Source: an uncultured Acidobacteriota bacterium (GTDB lineage Bacteria; Acidobacteriota; Thermoanaerobaculia; Gp7-AA8). Taken from it: a DNA stretch of 16,526 nt. This document shows, piece by piece, positions 9,865-16,526 of this stretch (positions are counted from its first letter, which is position 1; each line of letters starts with the position of its first letter). The position numbers were made by a program, and so were the translations under genes. The stretch lies in contig CAMPKJ010000091.1 of the NCBI GenBank assembly GCA_946887105.1, positions 1 through 16,526 of the forward strand, in the 5' to 3' direction. The notes under the pieces are model-generated. The model saw nothing but the letters and a program-made list of their open reading frames with translations, made no database searches and was not told the DNA's origin.

Positions 9865-11335
9865 TCTGCGGCGCCTCGATGGCGGGCGAAACCTCCGCCA
9901 CGCGCGGCTTCCGCTCCGGCCAGCCGCGCTGCTTGACCTCATCGAACGTCAGCAGCGCGTTCGCGTAGTAATCGCGCAGCAGGATCTGGTTGGGATTCCA
10001 CTGCCAGGCGTCCTCGATCTCCGGCATGCCGCCGCGCTCTTCGAAGAGCTCGTCGCGCCATTGATCGACACGCACGATCAGGCGCCGCAGCTCGAGCACC
10101 TGCCGTGCGGCCTTCCACAGCTCGTGCGGAGTCTTCTCGCGCAACAGCCACGCGCGCTCGCCCCATGCGGAGCGCACGCGCTCGATCTCGCGCAGCATGG
10201 CCTCGTCGCTCAGCACCGCATGCTCGCGGAAGATCGACGCCACCATCGTCACGGGCGTGACCGGCAGCGCATCCGAGATCTCCGACATCACTTTCTCGGC
10301 CAGCCGTTGCAGCTCCGGTTTTCGTTCATCGAATGAGGCCGAGAGAATGGCCGGATGTTCGCGCGCGAAGTCGTCGATCGAGATCGGCTGCCCGAACGAG
10401 ACGATGGCGTAGCCATAGCGCTTGAAGCGATGCAGCAGTCCGCGGAAGAAGCTCTTGAAGAGATAGTCGAACGTGGTCTTGAGCTTCTCCCCTTTCGTCG
10501 AGCGTTCTTCCCGCCCCAGGAGCTCCTCGGTGAGATTGCGGTCTTCGAGCACGCGGTCGTAATTCACCGCCGTGGGAATGATGAACAGCGGCGCGCTGAA
10601 TTCGGGATCGCGTTTCGCCGAGACGATGTAGTCGAGCATGCCCAGCTTCGGCTTCTGGAACGCGCCGTCGCGCGTCAGGCCGCCCTCGATGAAGATGCCC
10701 TGCGTCACGCCGTGGCGGGTGATGGTCTGCACGAATTTCGAGAGGATGGCGTGATACAGCGGCTCGCGATACCGCCTGCGCACGAAATAGCCGCCGAACC
10801 ACTTGAAGACATGATTGAGCGGCCACACCCGCGCCCACTCGCCGATCGCATAGGAGAGGGAAATGAATTTGAACAGCATGTGCGCGACCAGCACGTAGTC
10901 GGCGTTCGAGCGGTGATTGATGACGTACACCACCGCCGCGCCTTTGACGGCGCGGTCGTTGAAATCGCGGATGGGCTTGCGCTCGACGACCACGCGGTAG
11001 AGGAAGTGCATGATGGCGCGCGCCACCGGAGCACCGATGCGGTAGTACGCGAGGATGTTGAACTTCGGGACGATCTCCTGCAGGTAGGTCCGGGCCTGCT
11101 TGCGCGCCTGTTCGATGGACACGCGGTGATCGCGCGAGTAGTTCTGCACCGCCTGCACGATCTCGCGGCTGCCGAACACCTCCAGCTCGATTTCGGCGTG
11201 CCGCCGTTTGAGCTTGAACTTGTCGACGTGAATGCGCCGCTGGCGCTGGAAGCGGCGCGCGTGGCGTTTGCCGAAGACCAGCGCGATCGCACCGATGACG
11301 ACGACCGCGGCGCCGGCGATGAGGAAGGTGTTCAT
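9836..11335 (-). CDS. plsB: PlsB-like glycerol-3-phosphate acyltransferase
   Basis: A 499-aa membrane-associated acyltransferase expected to transfer an acyl chain to glycerol-3-phosphate, starting phospholipid synthesis. Residues 3-21 form one N-terminal membrane anchor. The four glycerolipid acyltransferase blocks are present: 'VINHRSNADYVLV' (138-150) with the His141-x4-Asp146 catalytic pair, 'GGYFVRRRY' (181-189), 'IFIEGGLTRDG' (214-224) and 'IIPTAVNYDRVLE' (252-264). The 'EGG-x-(S/T)-R-(T/D)-G' form is PlsB-like. It is much shorter than E. coli PlsB (about 800 aa), so a lysophosphatidate acyltransferase or a dihydroxyacetone-phosphate acyltransferase remain possible; the symbol is tentative. 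It follows the 78-aa ORF after 57 bp that contain a hairpin and a TACACT motif. Its 3' end overlaps the convergent Ere-family gene. Confidence 0.85.
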   Translation of the reverse strand: MNTFLIAGAAVVVIGAIALVFGKRHARRFQRQRRIHVDKFKLKRRHAEIELEVFGSREIVQAVQNYSRDHRVSIEQARKQARTYLQEIVPKFNILAYYRIGAPVARAIMHFLYRVVVERKPIRDFNDRAVKGAAVVYVINHRSNADYVLVAHMLFKFISLSYAIGEWARVWPLNHVFKWFGGYFVRRRYREPLYHAILSKFVQTITRHGVTQGIFIEGGLTRDGAFQKPKLGMLDYIVSAKRDPEFSAPLFIIPTAVNYDRVLEDRNLTEELLGREERSTKGEKLKTTFDYLFKSFFRGLLHRFKRYGYAIVSFGQPISIDDFAREHPAILSASFDERKPELQRLAEKVMSEISDALPVTPVTMVASIFREHAVLSDEAMLREIERVRSAWGERAWLLREKTPHELWKAARQVLELRRLIVRVDQWRDELFEERGGMPEIEDAWQWNPNQILLRDYYANALLTFDEVKQRGWPERKPRVAEVSPAIEAPQISPGSPGAA

Positions 11336-11346
11336 GGATGCGCCAA

Positions 11347-11352
11347 AGTGTA
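11347..11352 (-). promoter_or_regulatory. TACACT -10-like element for the acyltransferase gene
   Basis: TACACT on the minus strand ends 11 nt before the ATG at 11335. It overlaps the left arm of the hairpin at 11351-11395. No Shine-Dalgarno sequence or clear -35 is visible. Confidence 0.35.
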
Positions 11353-11395
11353 GCGCGCCGGCGCTGGCGCTGCGGTTGTCGCGCCGAACGCGCTA
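11351..11395. other. Imperfect 13-bp hairpin between the 78-aa ORF and the acyltransferase
   Basis: TAGCGCG (11351-11357) pairs with CGCGCTA (11389-11395). After a 1x2 internal loop, CGGCGC (11359-11364) pairs with GCGCCG (11381-11386), leaving a 16-nt loop. The right arm includes the stop codon of the 78-aa ORF and the left arm overlaps the acyltransferase -10-like hexamer. There is no T-tract. It may attenuate or terminate transcription from the 78-aa ORF. Confidence 0.45.
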
Positions 11396-11629
11396 CGCGA
11401 GCTTGGCGATCTCCTCATCCAGATACGCCAGCGCGTTCTGCAGCGCCGTACGGTGAACCTCGGCGGTCGCCGACTCCAACTCGCGCCTCACGCGCGACCG
11501 CGAGAGCTCCAGACTCTCGCGCTTGCGGGCGCGCTCCTGCTGTTCCGCGGTGAGCCGCCGTTTCCCCTGCGCGGGATCGGGTTCGCTCTGCTGCGACTCG
11601 ACGGACTTACTCTCCCATCCGCGTGCCAT
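11393..11629 (-). CDS. Small helical, charged hypothetical protein (78 aa)
   Basis: The product begins MARGWESKSVESQQ and ends ALAYLDEEIAKLA. About residues 25-77 are rich in Glu, Arg, Leu and Ala and should form one or two long helices, possibly a coiled coil ('LTAEQQERARKRESLEL', 'LQNALAYLDEEIAKL'). There is no signal peptide and no membrane segment. I do not recognise a family. The frame stays open further upstream, but that would overlap the divergent membrane-protein gene, so the ATG at 11629 is chosen. GACAAT lies exactly 6 nt before that ATG. It precedes the acyltransferase gene in the same direction by 57 bp. The tidy fit between neighbours supports a real gene. Confidence 0.6.
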   Translation of the reverse strand: MARGWESKSVESQQSEPDPAQGKRRLTAEQQERARKRESLELSRSRVRRELESATAEVHRTALQNALAYLDEEIAKLA

Positions 11630-11635
11630 GCGTAC

Positions 11636-11641
11636 ATTGTC
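11636..11641 (-). promoter_or_regulatory. GACAAT -10-like element for the 78-aa ORF
   Basis: GACAAT (4 of 6 to TATAAT) is separated from the ATG at 11629 by exactly 6 nt, the spacing expected if transcription starts at the A of the start codon. It is weak on its own. Confidence 0.25.
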
Positions 11642-11647
11642 GCACGC

Positions 11648-11653
11648 TAGACT
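11648..11653 (+). promoter_or_regulatory. TAGACT -10-like element for the GT39-like gene
   Basis: TAGACT ends 7 nt before the ATG at 11661, predicting a leader of 0-1 nt. It is the same hexamer as before acnA. The 31-bp spacer has no Shine-Dalgarno sequence. Confidence 0.4.
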
Positions 11654-11660
11654 GATCGCG

Positions 11661-13271
11661 ATGCCGATCCTGCCCCCGAAGCGCTTTCTCGCCGGCATCG
11701 CGCTGCTGCTCCTCATCGCACTCATCCGTGTCGCCGCGACCCACCACGTCTTCGCCACGGTGGTCGACGAGCCGGCGCACGTCGCGGCAGGCATGGAATG
11801 GCTCTCCGGCAAGTATCGGATCGACGCCAGCCATCCGCCGCTCGCTCGCGTCCTCGGCGCTCTCCCTCTCTGGCTGCGCGGCGATCCGATGCCCGAAGGG
11901 CGCACCATGATCGGCATCGGCCTCGAGATCGTCTATCACGGCATGAAGGACGCCGCGGACTACGTCAGGACGCTGCGGCTCTTCCGCCTGCCCAACCTTC
12001 TCCTGCTGGCCATCGCCATCGTCGCGACCGCCGCGTGGGCGCGGCGCGCATTCTCGGACGCCACGGCCCTGATCTCCGTGGCGCTGCTCACGAACGTGCC
12101 GCCGGTCCTGGCACACGCCGGATTCCTCACCACGGACACCGCCGGGCTGGCGGCCATCCCGCTGTTCTCGTACACGCTCGATCGCTATCTCGAGCGGCCG
12201 GACACGCGCCGCGGCATCGCTCTCGGCGCGGCGATCGGCTTCGGCCTGCTCACGAAGTTTTCCTTCCTTCCCTTCGGTCTCGTCTCCGCTTTCGTCGTGG
12301 TGATGGCGCGTTCGCCGCGTCGCTTCCGGTGGCAGTCGTTCGCGGCCGCGGCGGGAGTCGCGTTTCTGATGCTCTGGAGCGGCTACCGCTTCGATTTCCG
12401 CACGCCGCTCGACTACGACGGCGAGCACGCGGTGACGATGATCCGCGAAGGCACGCCGCCGGCGCTGCAACCGGCCGCGGCGTGGATGGCGCGGACGATT
12501 CCCATCCCCGCACCGGCGTTCGTCACCGGACTGGCGATCGTCGCCGCCCACGATCGCATTGGCCACACGGCGTATCTCCTCGGCGAAGTGCAGTCCACGG
12601 GCTGGTGGTATTACTTCCCCGTCCTTCTCTTCTACAAGACGCCCATTCCGTTCATGTTCTTCGCGCTATGGGGATGTGTCTGCCTGCTGCGGGAACGGCA
12701 GCGTCATCGCATCGCCTTCATCGCCGTGCCGCTGGCGATTCTGCTCGTGGCGATGTCCAGCGCGATCAATATCGGCTTGCGCCACATCCTTCCGCTCTAC
12801 GCACCGCTCTCGATTGTGGCCGCGTACGGCGTCGTGCGGATCTGGACGCAGGCAACGGATGCATTCGCACGCACGACGCTGGCCGCGCTCGTGGCCTGGC
12901 TGCTGATCAACACCTCGCTCGCGCACCCCGACTATCTGGCCTGGTTCAACGAAGCCGCCGGCGCCACGCCGCACCGCATCGCCGTGGACAGCAATCTCGA
13001 CTGGGGACAGGACGTGCTGCGCCTCGCGCGCCTGCAGGAAGAGCTCCGGCTGGAACCGCTGTCGATCGACATCTCCAGCAGCACGCTCTTCGAGCGGCAC
13101 AATCTTTTTCCTCCGCCGAATCTCGACGCGAACGCGCCGATCCACGGCTGGCTGGCCGTCTCCGAAACGGTCTATGCGCTCAAGCGTGCACAAGGAGCAT
13201 ACGGATGGCTCGATCAGTACAGGCCGGTCCGGCGCATCGGAAAATCGATCAGGCTGTACCGCCTGCCTTGA
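11661..13271 (+). CDS. Multi-pass GT39-like membrane glycosyltransferase
   Basis: A 536-aa polytopic protein resembling phospholipid-linked sugar transferases of the GT39/ArnT/PMT group, which move a sugar from a lipid carrier to a target on the outer face of the inner membrane. A first membrane helix (about 8-26) leads into 'TVVDEPAHVAAG', where Asp36-Glu37 occupy the first-loop acidic catalytic position of the family. 'ASHPPLARVLGALPLWL' (56-72) and 'TTDTAG' (157-162) follow. Further hydrophobic helices lie at about 110-127, 134-152, 187-215, 224-240, 316-343, 350-370, 374-396 and 403-420. 'NIGLRHILPLYAPL' (370-383) and 'VDSNLDWGQDVLRL' (442-455) are typical of this group. The start at 11661 is preferred over an earlier ATG because residue 1 leads directly into the first helix and clears the divergent ORF. 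Sugar and acceptor are unknown. Confidence 0.85.
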   Translation: MPILPPKRFLAGIALLLLIALIRVAATHHVFATVVDEPAHVAAGMEWLSGKYRIDASHPPLARVLGALPLWLRGDPMPEGRTMIGIGLEIVYHGMKDAADYVRTLRLFRLPNLLLLAIAIVATAAWARRAFSDATALISVALLTNVPPVLAHAGFLTTDTAGLAAIPLFSYTLDRYLERPDTRRGIALGAAIGFGLLTKFSFLPFGLVSAFVVVMARSPRRFRWQSFAAAAGVAFLMLWSGYRFDFRTPLDYDGEHAVTMIREGTPPALQPAAAWMARTIPIPAPAFVTGLAIVAAHDRIGHTAYLLGEVQSTGWWYYFPVLLFYKTPIPFMFFALWGCVCLLRERQRHRIAFIAVPLAILLVAMSSAINIGLRHILPLYAPLSIVAAYGVVRIWTQATDAFARTTLAALVAWLLINTSLAHPDYLAWFNEAAGATPHRIAVDSNLDWGQDVLRLARLQEELRLEPLSIDISSSTLFERHNLFPPPNLDANAPIHGWLAVSETVYALKRAQGAYGWLDQYRPVRRIGKSIRLYRLP

Positions 13272-14031
13272 CCGGCAGCAACTCGGGCCGTTTCGCCTGA
13301 ATCCCATCTCCCGACGAACGCCCATGCAGATGCCGCCAGAACCACGGCAGGAGATAGCGCCGTCCCCACGCCAGCTCCGCGCGCAGGAGCGCGGAGATCG
13401 TACGCCGCGGAAGCTCCGGCAGCGGCTCGCTCCATGCCGCGCTGGTGCCCGGAAGGCCGAGGTGATACGCGAGCGCCTCGGCGATCCGGGCGTGGCCGAG
13501 GGAGTTCGCGTGCAGGCGATCGTCAGACCAGAGACGCGGATCGGAGCCGACTGCGTGCGCCGCGAGATCGCAGAGGATCGCGCCGCTGTTCGCGCACGCG
13601 CCGCGGATCTTCTCGTTGAGCAGCATCACCCGTCCGCCGAGAACGCGCGCGAACGGCATCACCGGCGTGAGATCGGGCAGCGTGAACGTCAGCACGGTCG
13701 CTCCGATGCCGATCAGCGCGCTCTGCATCGCCTCCAGATCCGCGGCGAAACCGTCCGCGTCGAAATGACGGCGCAGCACGTCATTCGTACCTGCGACGAC
13801 CGTCGACAGATCGGGCTGCATCGCCAGCGCGGGCGCGAGCTGTTCCTCGCGGATCTGCCGCGTGGTCCGTCCGCGGATGGCCAGATTCGCGTAGAGCAGG
13901 CTTCCCTGCTGCGCGGCGATGCGCTCGGCCAGCCGATTGGCCCAGCCGCGATAGCCGCCGTGGCCGTCCGGATCGTCGAGTCCTTCGCTCGTGCTGTCGC
14001 CGATGGCGACGTAGCGCTGGAACGTTTTCAC
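13249..14031 (-). CDS. SGNH/GDSL-family hydrolase
   Basis: A 260-aa esterase-type hydrolase without a signal peptide. 'VAIGDSTSEG' (8-17) carries nucleophile Ser13 in block I. Gly54 in 'NLAIRGRTT' is block II. Asn83 in 'AGTNDV' is block III. Asp171 and His174 in 'SDDRLHANSLGH' form block V, so the catalytic set is complete. The last 60 residues ('AWGRRYLLPWFWRHLHGRSSGDG', then 'AKRPELLPV') extend beyond the core fold and resemble a tail I associate from memory with actinobacterial SGNH proteins. Translation begins at GTG, 4 bp after the stop of the beta-barrel gene, so the two are an operon. The last 23 bp overlap the convergent GT39-like gene. Substrate unknown; acyl groups on lipids or polysaccharides are possible. 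Confidence 0.88.
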   Translation of the reverse strand: MKTFQRYVAIGDSTSEGLDDPDGHGGYRGWANRLAERIAAQQGSLLYANLAIRGRTTRQIREEQLAPALAMQPDLSTVVAGTNDVLRRHFDADGFAADLEAMQSALIGIGATVLTFTLPDLTPVMPFARVLGGRVMLLNEKIRGACANSGAILCDLAAHAVGSDPRLWSDDRLHANSLGHARIAEALAYHLGLPGTSAAWSEPLPELPRRTISALLRAELAWGRRYLLPWFWRHLHGRSSGDGIQAKRPELLPVKAGGTA

Positions 14032-14035
14032 GCGA

Positions 14036-14851
14036 TCAAAATGCTAACCGCAAAAACGCCTCCGGCCCCTGGATGGTCATGTCCAGCGAGCCGTGCAGCT
14101 CGCCGGTCTGCGCGACGTCGACGTCGAGGCGGAAGTAGTGATACGCGGCGCCGATGCCGAGCCAGCGCAGCGGACGATACTCGAGCCGCGCGTTCGCGGT
14201 GAGGGCATCGCCGCTGTAGCCCTCGATCGTGACGCGCGGCAGCGTGGAGATGCTCCCCTCCGCGTGCAGCCGGTCCATCAGCGCCACTCTCCCCTGCAAC
14301 CCCGCGAGTGCGACCGGCACGTCCGTCTCCGCGCGTTCGCTGAGCGTCACGGTCTGATCTTCGGTCTCGGCGATGACGCTCGCGTTGAACGACAGCGCGG
14401 CCGCGCCAATGGTGATGCCGAGGCCGTCGCGTTCCGAACGCCGCGCCCAGTAGGTGTACGTCGCGCTGCGATAGTCGAGATCGAGCTCGGTCGTGACCAG
14501 CGCGCGCACGGGATACACCTCATCGCCGAATGTGATCTCGCGATCGATCTGCTCGGACCCGCTGCGCGGCGCGGAGAAATACGTTCCCGCCAGCTCGTGA
14601 CGCGCAAACGGCCGCCATTGCACGCCGAAGCGACGGATCGTCCGCGCGTCTTCGAGGCCGAGATCGCGCTCGAAGCCGACGACGGTGCCGGTGCCGCCCG
14701 CAACCTCGGGATCGATGCGCACGTTCGTGTCGAACTCCGCCGCCGAGGCGCCCGCGGTGATGCTGGAGCGCGGGAAGAGATCCTGACCGAAGGCGGGGAG
14801 CGCCACGAGGAGCAACAGCGCCAGTCGTCTCATGCGACGAAGCGTGTTCAT
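14036..14851 (-). CDS. Probable outer-membrane beta-barrel protein
   Basis: A 271-aa hypothetical protein. Residues 1-22 (MNTLRRMRRLALLLLVALPAFG) look like a signal peptide ending near 'AFGQD'. The mature part alternates polar and hydrophobic residues in short strands ('ARLEYRPLRWLGIGAAYHYFRLDVDV', 'HELAGTYFSAP', 'SATYTYWARR') and ends in '...EAFLRLAF', with the terminal Phe typical of the outer-membrane assembly signal. I see no named family, and its role is unknown. An alternative ATG at 14833 (residue 7) would still leave a good signal peptide. It leads the operon with the SGNH hydrolase and is divergent from the amidase across 28 bp, with TTTAAT 14 nt before the start. Confidence 0.72.
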   Translation of the reverse strand: MNTLRRMRRLALLLLVALPAFGQDLFPRSSITAGASAAEFDTNVRIDPEVAGGTGTVVGFERDLGLEDARTIRRFGVQWRPFARHELAGTYFSAPRSGSEQIDREITFGDEVYPVRALVTTELDLDYRSATYTYWARRSERDGLGITIGAAALSFNASVIAETEDQTVTLSERAETDVPVALAGLQGRVALMDRLHAEGSISTLPRVTIEGYSGDALTANARLEYRPLRWLGIGAAYHYFRLDVDVAQTGELHGSLDMTIQGPEAFLRLAF

Positions 14852-14865
14852 GTTCCGCGCCCGCC

Positions 14866-14873
14866 ATTAAACT
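14866..14873. promoter_or_regulatory. Overlapping divergent -10 elements (barrel / amidase)
   Basis: On the + strand TAAACT (14868-14873) ends 6 nt before the amidase ATG at 14880, which puts the transcription start on the ATG. On the minus strand TTTAAT (14871-14866; 5 of 6 to TATAAT) ends 14 nt before the barrel ATG at 14851. They share four base pairs inside a 28-bp spacer that is otherwise nearly all G and C. Confidence 0.45.
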
Positions 14874-14879
14874 GCGCGC

Positions 14880-16466
14880 ATGAATGCGCTGGACCGCCGT
14901 CACTTCCTCACGCTCGCGGGATTCGCCGCGGCCGCATCGCTGACGCGCCCGCTGCAGCTGTTCGCGCAGGGCATCGAGCTCGAAGAGCTGACCATCTCCG
15001 CGATGCAGGAGGCGATGCGAACCGGCACGCTCACGGCGCGCACGCTCGCGGAGCTGCACCTCGCGCGCATCGAGGCGATGGACAAGGGCGGCCCCGCGAT
15101 CAACGCCATGATCGAGCTGAATCCCGATGCGCTCTCGATCGCGGACGCGCTCGATCGCGAGCGCAAGGCAGGCCGCACGCGCGGACCGATGCACGGCATT
15201 CCGATCGTCATCAAGGACAACATCGATACCGCCGATCGCATGCACACGTCGGCCGGCTCGCTCGCGCTCGCCGAATCGATCGCGCTGCAGGACGCGCACG
15301 TGGTCAAGCGGTTGCGCGAGGCGGGCGCGGTGATCCTCGGCAAGACGAATCTCAGCGAATGGGCGAACTTCCGCTCCACGCATTCCTCGAGCGGCTGGAG
15401 CGGACGCGGCGGACTGACGCGCAATCCGTATGCGCTCAATCGCAATGCGTGCGGATCGAGCACAGGCACCGGCGCGGCGGTCGCGGCGAACTTCGCGGCG
15501 GTGGGCGTCGGCACCGAGACGGACGGCTCGGTGGTCTGTCCGTCGTCGTCGAATGGACTGGTCGGATTGAAACCAACGGTTGGCCTGGTGAGCCGCAGCG
15601 GCATCATCCCGATCTCGCACTCCCAGGACACCGCGGGTCCGATGACGCGCACCGTCACCGACGCCGCGATCCTCCTCGGCGCGATGACCGGCATCGACTC
15701 ACGCGATCCCGTCACGCTGACCAGCCGCGCTCACGTCTCCGCGGACTACACGCGGTTCCTCGATGCGAACGGGCTGCGCGGCGTGCGCATCGGCGTGGCG
15801 CGAAAGTCATTCGGGTTCAGCGATGCCGTCGATGGGGTGATGAAGGACGCGATCGAGGCGATCCGCAATCTCGGCGCGACGATCGTCGATCCCGCCGATC
15901 TCGAAACGCAGGGGAAGTTCGACGAGAGCGAGTTCGAGGTGCTGCTGTACGAGTTCAAGGCCGATCTCAATGCGTACCTGGCCGGACTCGCGCCGAACGT
16001 GAAGTCCCGCACGCTCGCCGATCTGATCCGGTTCAATGAGGAGCACCGCCAGCAGGAGATGCCGTACTTCGGCCAGGAGATCTTCGAGATGGCCGAGAAG
16101 AAGGGACCGCTCACCGACGCGGCGTACAAGAAGGCGCTGGCGAAGAATCATCGCCTCGCCCGCGCGGAAGGAATCGACGCGACGCTGAAGAAGCACAAGG
16201 TCGACGCCGTGATCGCGCCCACCGGCGGCCCCGCGTGGACGACGGACCTGATCAACGGCGATCACTACAGCGGCGGCTATTCGAGCGCGTCCGCGGTGGC
16301 GGGCTATCCGCACATCACCGTGCCTGCCGGTTTCGTCCACGGACTGCCGGTCGGAATCTCGTTCTTCGCAGGCGCATGGAGCGAAGGGACGCTGCTGAAG
16401 TTCGCGTACGCATTCGAACAAGCCACGAAAGCACGCAAGCCGCCGCGGTTCTTGGCGAGCGTCTAG
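14880..16466 (+). CDS. Tat-exported amidase of the amidase-signature family
   Basis: A 528-aa amide hydrolase. The N-terminus 'DRRHFLTLAGFAAAASL' has the twin Arg6-Arg7, followed by a hydrophobic stretch, a Tat-type signal, so it should act outside the cytoplasm. The amidase-signature triad is intact: Lys112 in 'PIVIKDNID', cis-Ser193 in 'ACGSSTGTGAAVAA' and nucleophile Ser217 in 'GTETDGSVVCPSSSNGLVGLKPT'. Ser193 and Ser217 are 24 residues apart, as in fatty acid amide hydrolase. 'SQDTAGPMTRTVTDAA' (248-263) and 'VIAPTGGPAW' (444-453) fit the family. Length and export recall the peptide amidase of Stenotrophomonas (C-terminal amide removal), but substrate is not determined. It is not GatA, which is cytosolic and linked to gatB/C. 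A large inverted repeat starts at its stop codon. Confidence 0.92.
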   Translation: MNALDRRHFLTLAGFAAAASLTRPLQLFAQGIELEELTISAMQEAMRTGTLTARTLAELHLARIEAMDKGGPAINAMIELNPDALSIADALDRERKAGRTRGPMHGIPIVIKDNIDTADRMHTSAGSLALAESIALQDAHVVKRLREAGAVILGKTNLSEWANFRSTHSSSGWSGRGGLTRNPYALNRNACGSSTGTGAAVAANFAAVGVGTETDGSVVCPSSSNGLVGLKPTVGLVSRSGIIPISHSQDTAGPMTRTVTDAAILLGAMTGIDSRDPVTLTSRAHVSADYTRFLDANGLRGVRIGVARKSFGFSDAVDGVMKDAIEAIRNLGATIVDPADLETQGKFDESEFEVLLYEFKADLNAYLAGLAPNVKSRTLADLIRFNEEHRQQEMPYFGQEIFEMAEKKGPLTDAAYKKALAKNHRLARAEGIDATLKKHKVDAVIAPTGGPAWTTDLINGDHYSGGYSSASAVAGYPHITVPAGFVHGLPVGISFFAGAWSEGTLLKFAYAFEQATKARKPPRFLASV

Positions 16467-16526
16467 GGAACCGACGGGAGGCCTCCGGCGGCCGGGCCGC
16501 GGGCCCGGACCCGTCGGTTGGCCTAG
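16463..16526. terminator. Large GC-rich inverted repeat after the amidase
   Basis: AACCGACGGG (16469-16478) pairs with CCCGTCGGTT (16510-16519). The outer CTAGG (16463-16467) pairs with CCTAG (16522-16526) after a small internal loop. Inside lie a palindrome GGAGGCCTCC (16477-16486) and a second hairpin CCGGGCC/GGCCCGG (16492-16498 with 16502-16508). The outer arm includes the amidase TAG. It probably ends transcription, but any T-tract would lie beyond the window. Confidence 0.55.

Noticed and set aside
11523..11660. 46-codon N-terminal extension of the GT39-like protein
   Set aside because: It overlaps the divergent 78-aa ORF, is Cys/Arg/Ser-rich unlike the rest of the protein, and the first membrane helix follows directly from the ATG at 11661.
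11630..11917. 96-codon upstream extension of the 78-aa ORF
   Set aside because: It runs antisense to the start of the membrane protein. The ATG at 11629 fits the compact divergent spacer.
11798..13300. 500-codon open frame in another frame of the GT39-like gene
   Set aside because: The product is Arg/His/Pro-rich with no membrane segments, whereas the chosen frame gives a coherent polytopic protein.
13523..13530. GTCAGACC resembling the GGGGTCAGACCTTT element
   Set aside because: It matches only 8 bases and lacks the leading GG. It is in a conserved catalytic coding stretch (SDDRLH), so chance is enough.
14093..16039. 648-codon open frame spanning the barrel gene and the amidase
   Set aside because: It is antisense to the barrel and out of frame with the amidase, with Arg/Asp/His-rich content and no motif. 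The amidase frame has an intact catalytic triad.

Overview
The window is GC-rich DNA, densely coded on both strands, from a bacterium that looks Gram-negative. It encodes a protein that reads as an outer-membrane beta-barrel, a secreted DPP IV-type peptidase, a Tat-type signal on an amidase and a PlsB-like acyltransferase. The gene style (secreted S9 peptidase, GT39-like membrane protein, 'LNIGQPDIETP' aminotransferase) would fit Acidobacteriota or a similar soil/sediment phylum. That placement is an inference and no marker gene here proves it. There is no rRNA or tRNA gene, CRISPR array, insertion sequence, phage gene or recognisable defence locus. Almost all of the window is coding, and no gap between genes reaches 100 bp.

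Layout. Positions 1-33 hold what may be the last codons of a + strand gene, followed by a strong hairpin (39-72). A minus-strand block runs leftward from 6605: aconitase (acnA), a secreted dipeptidyl-peptidase IV-like S9 peptidase, a 53-codon basic ORF, and a class I/II aminotransferase. The 53-codon ORF and the aminotransferase are in the same frame, separated only by one TAG codon. Divergent from acnA is a + strand run: pabB, pabC (ATGA overlap), then an exported erythromycin-esterase-family protein. Next come a minus-strand pair (a 78-aa helical ORF, then a PlsB-like acyltransferase), a + strand GT39-like membrane protein, a minus-strand pair (beta-barrel, then SGNH hydrolase) and a + strand Tat-exported amidase. 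The amidase is followed by an elaborate GC-rich inverted repeat at the window edge.

How the genes relate. PabB and PabC are consecutive steps from chorismate to p-aminobenzoate for folate. The DPP IV-like enzyme, aminotransferase, aconitase and amidase are consistent with peptide and amino-acid use feeding the TCA cycle. The acyltransferase, GT39-like protein and beta-barrel belong to envelope building. Mostly this is ordinary housekeeping and envelope sequence.

The more interesting signals lie in the short spacers. They are: a recurring TANACT-like -10 motif 6-14 nt before start codons, which suggests short-leader or leaderless mRNAs; overlapping divergent -10 elements at 14866-14873; 7-bp periodic repeats on both sides of acnA; and a GGGGTCAGACCTTT element found twice, inverted, inside pabC and once, with one mismatch, inside the peptidase gene. 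I found no convincing undescribed multi-gene system.
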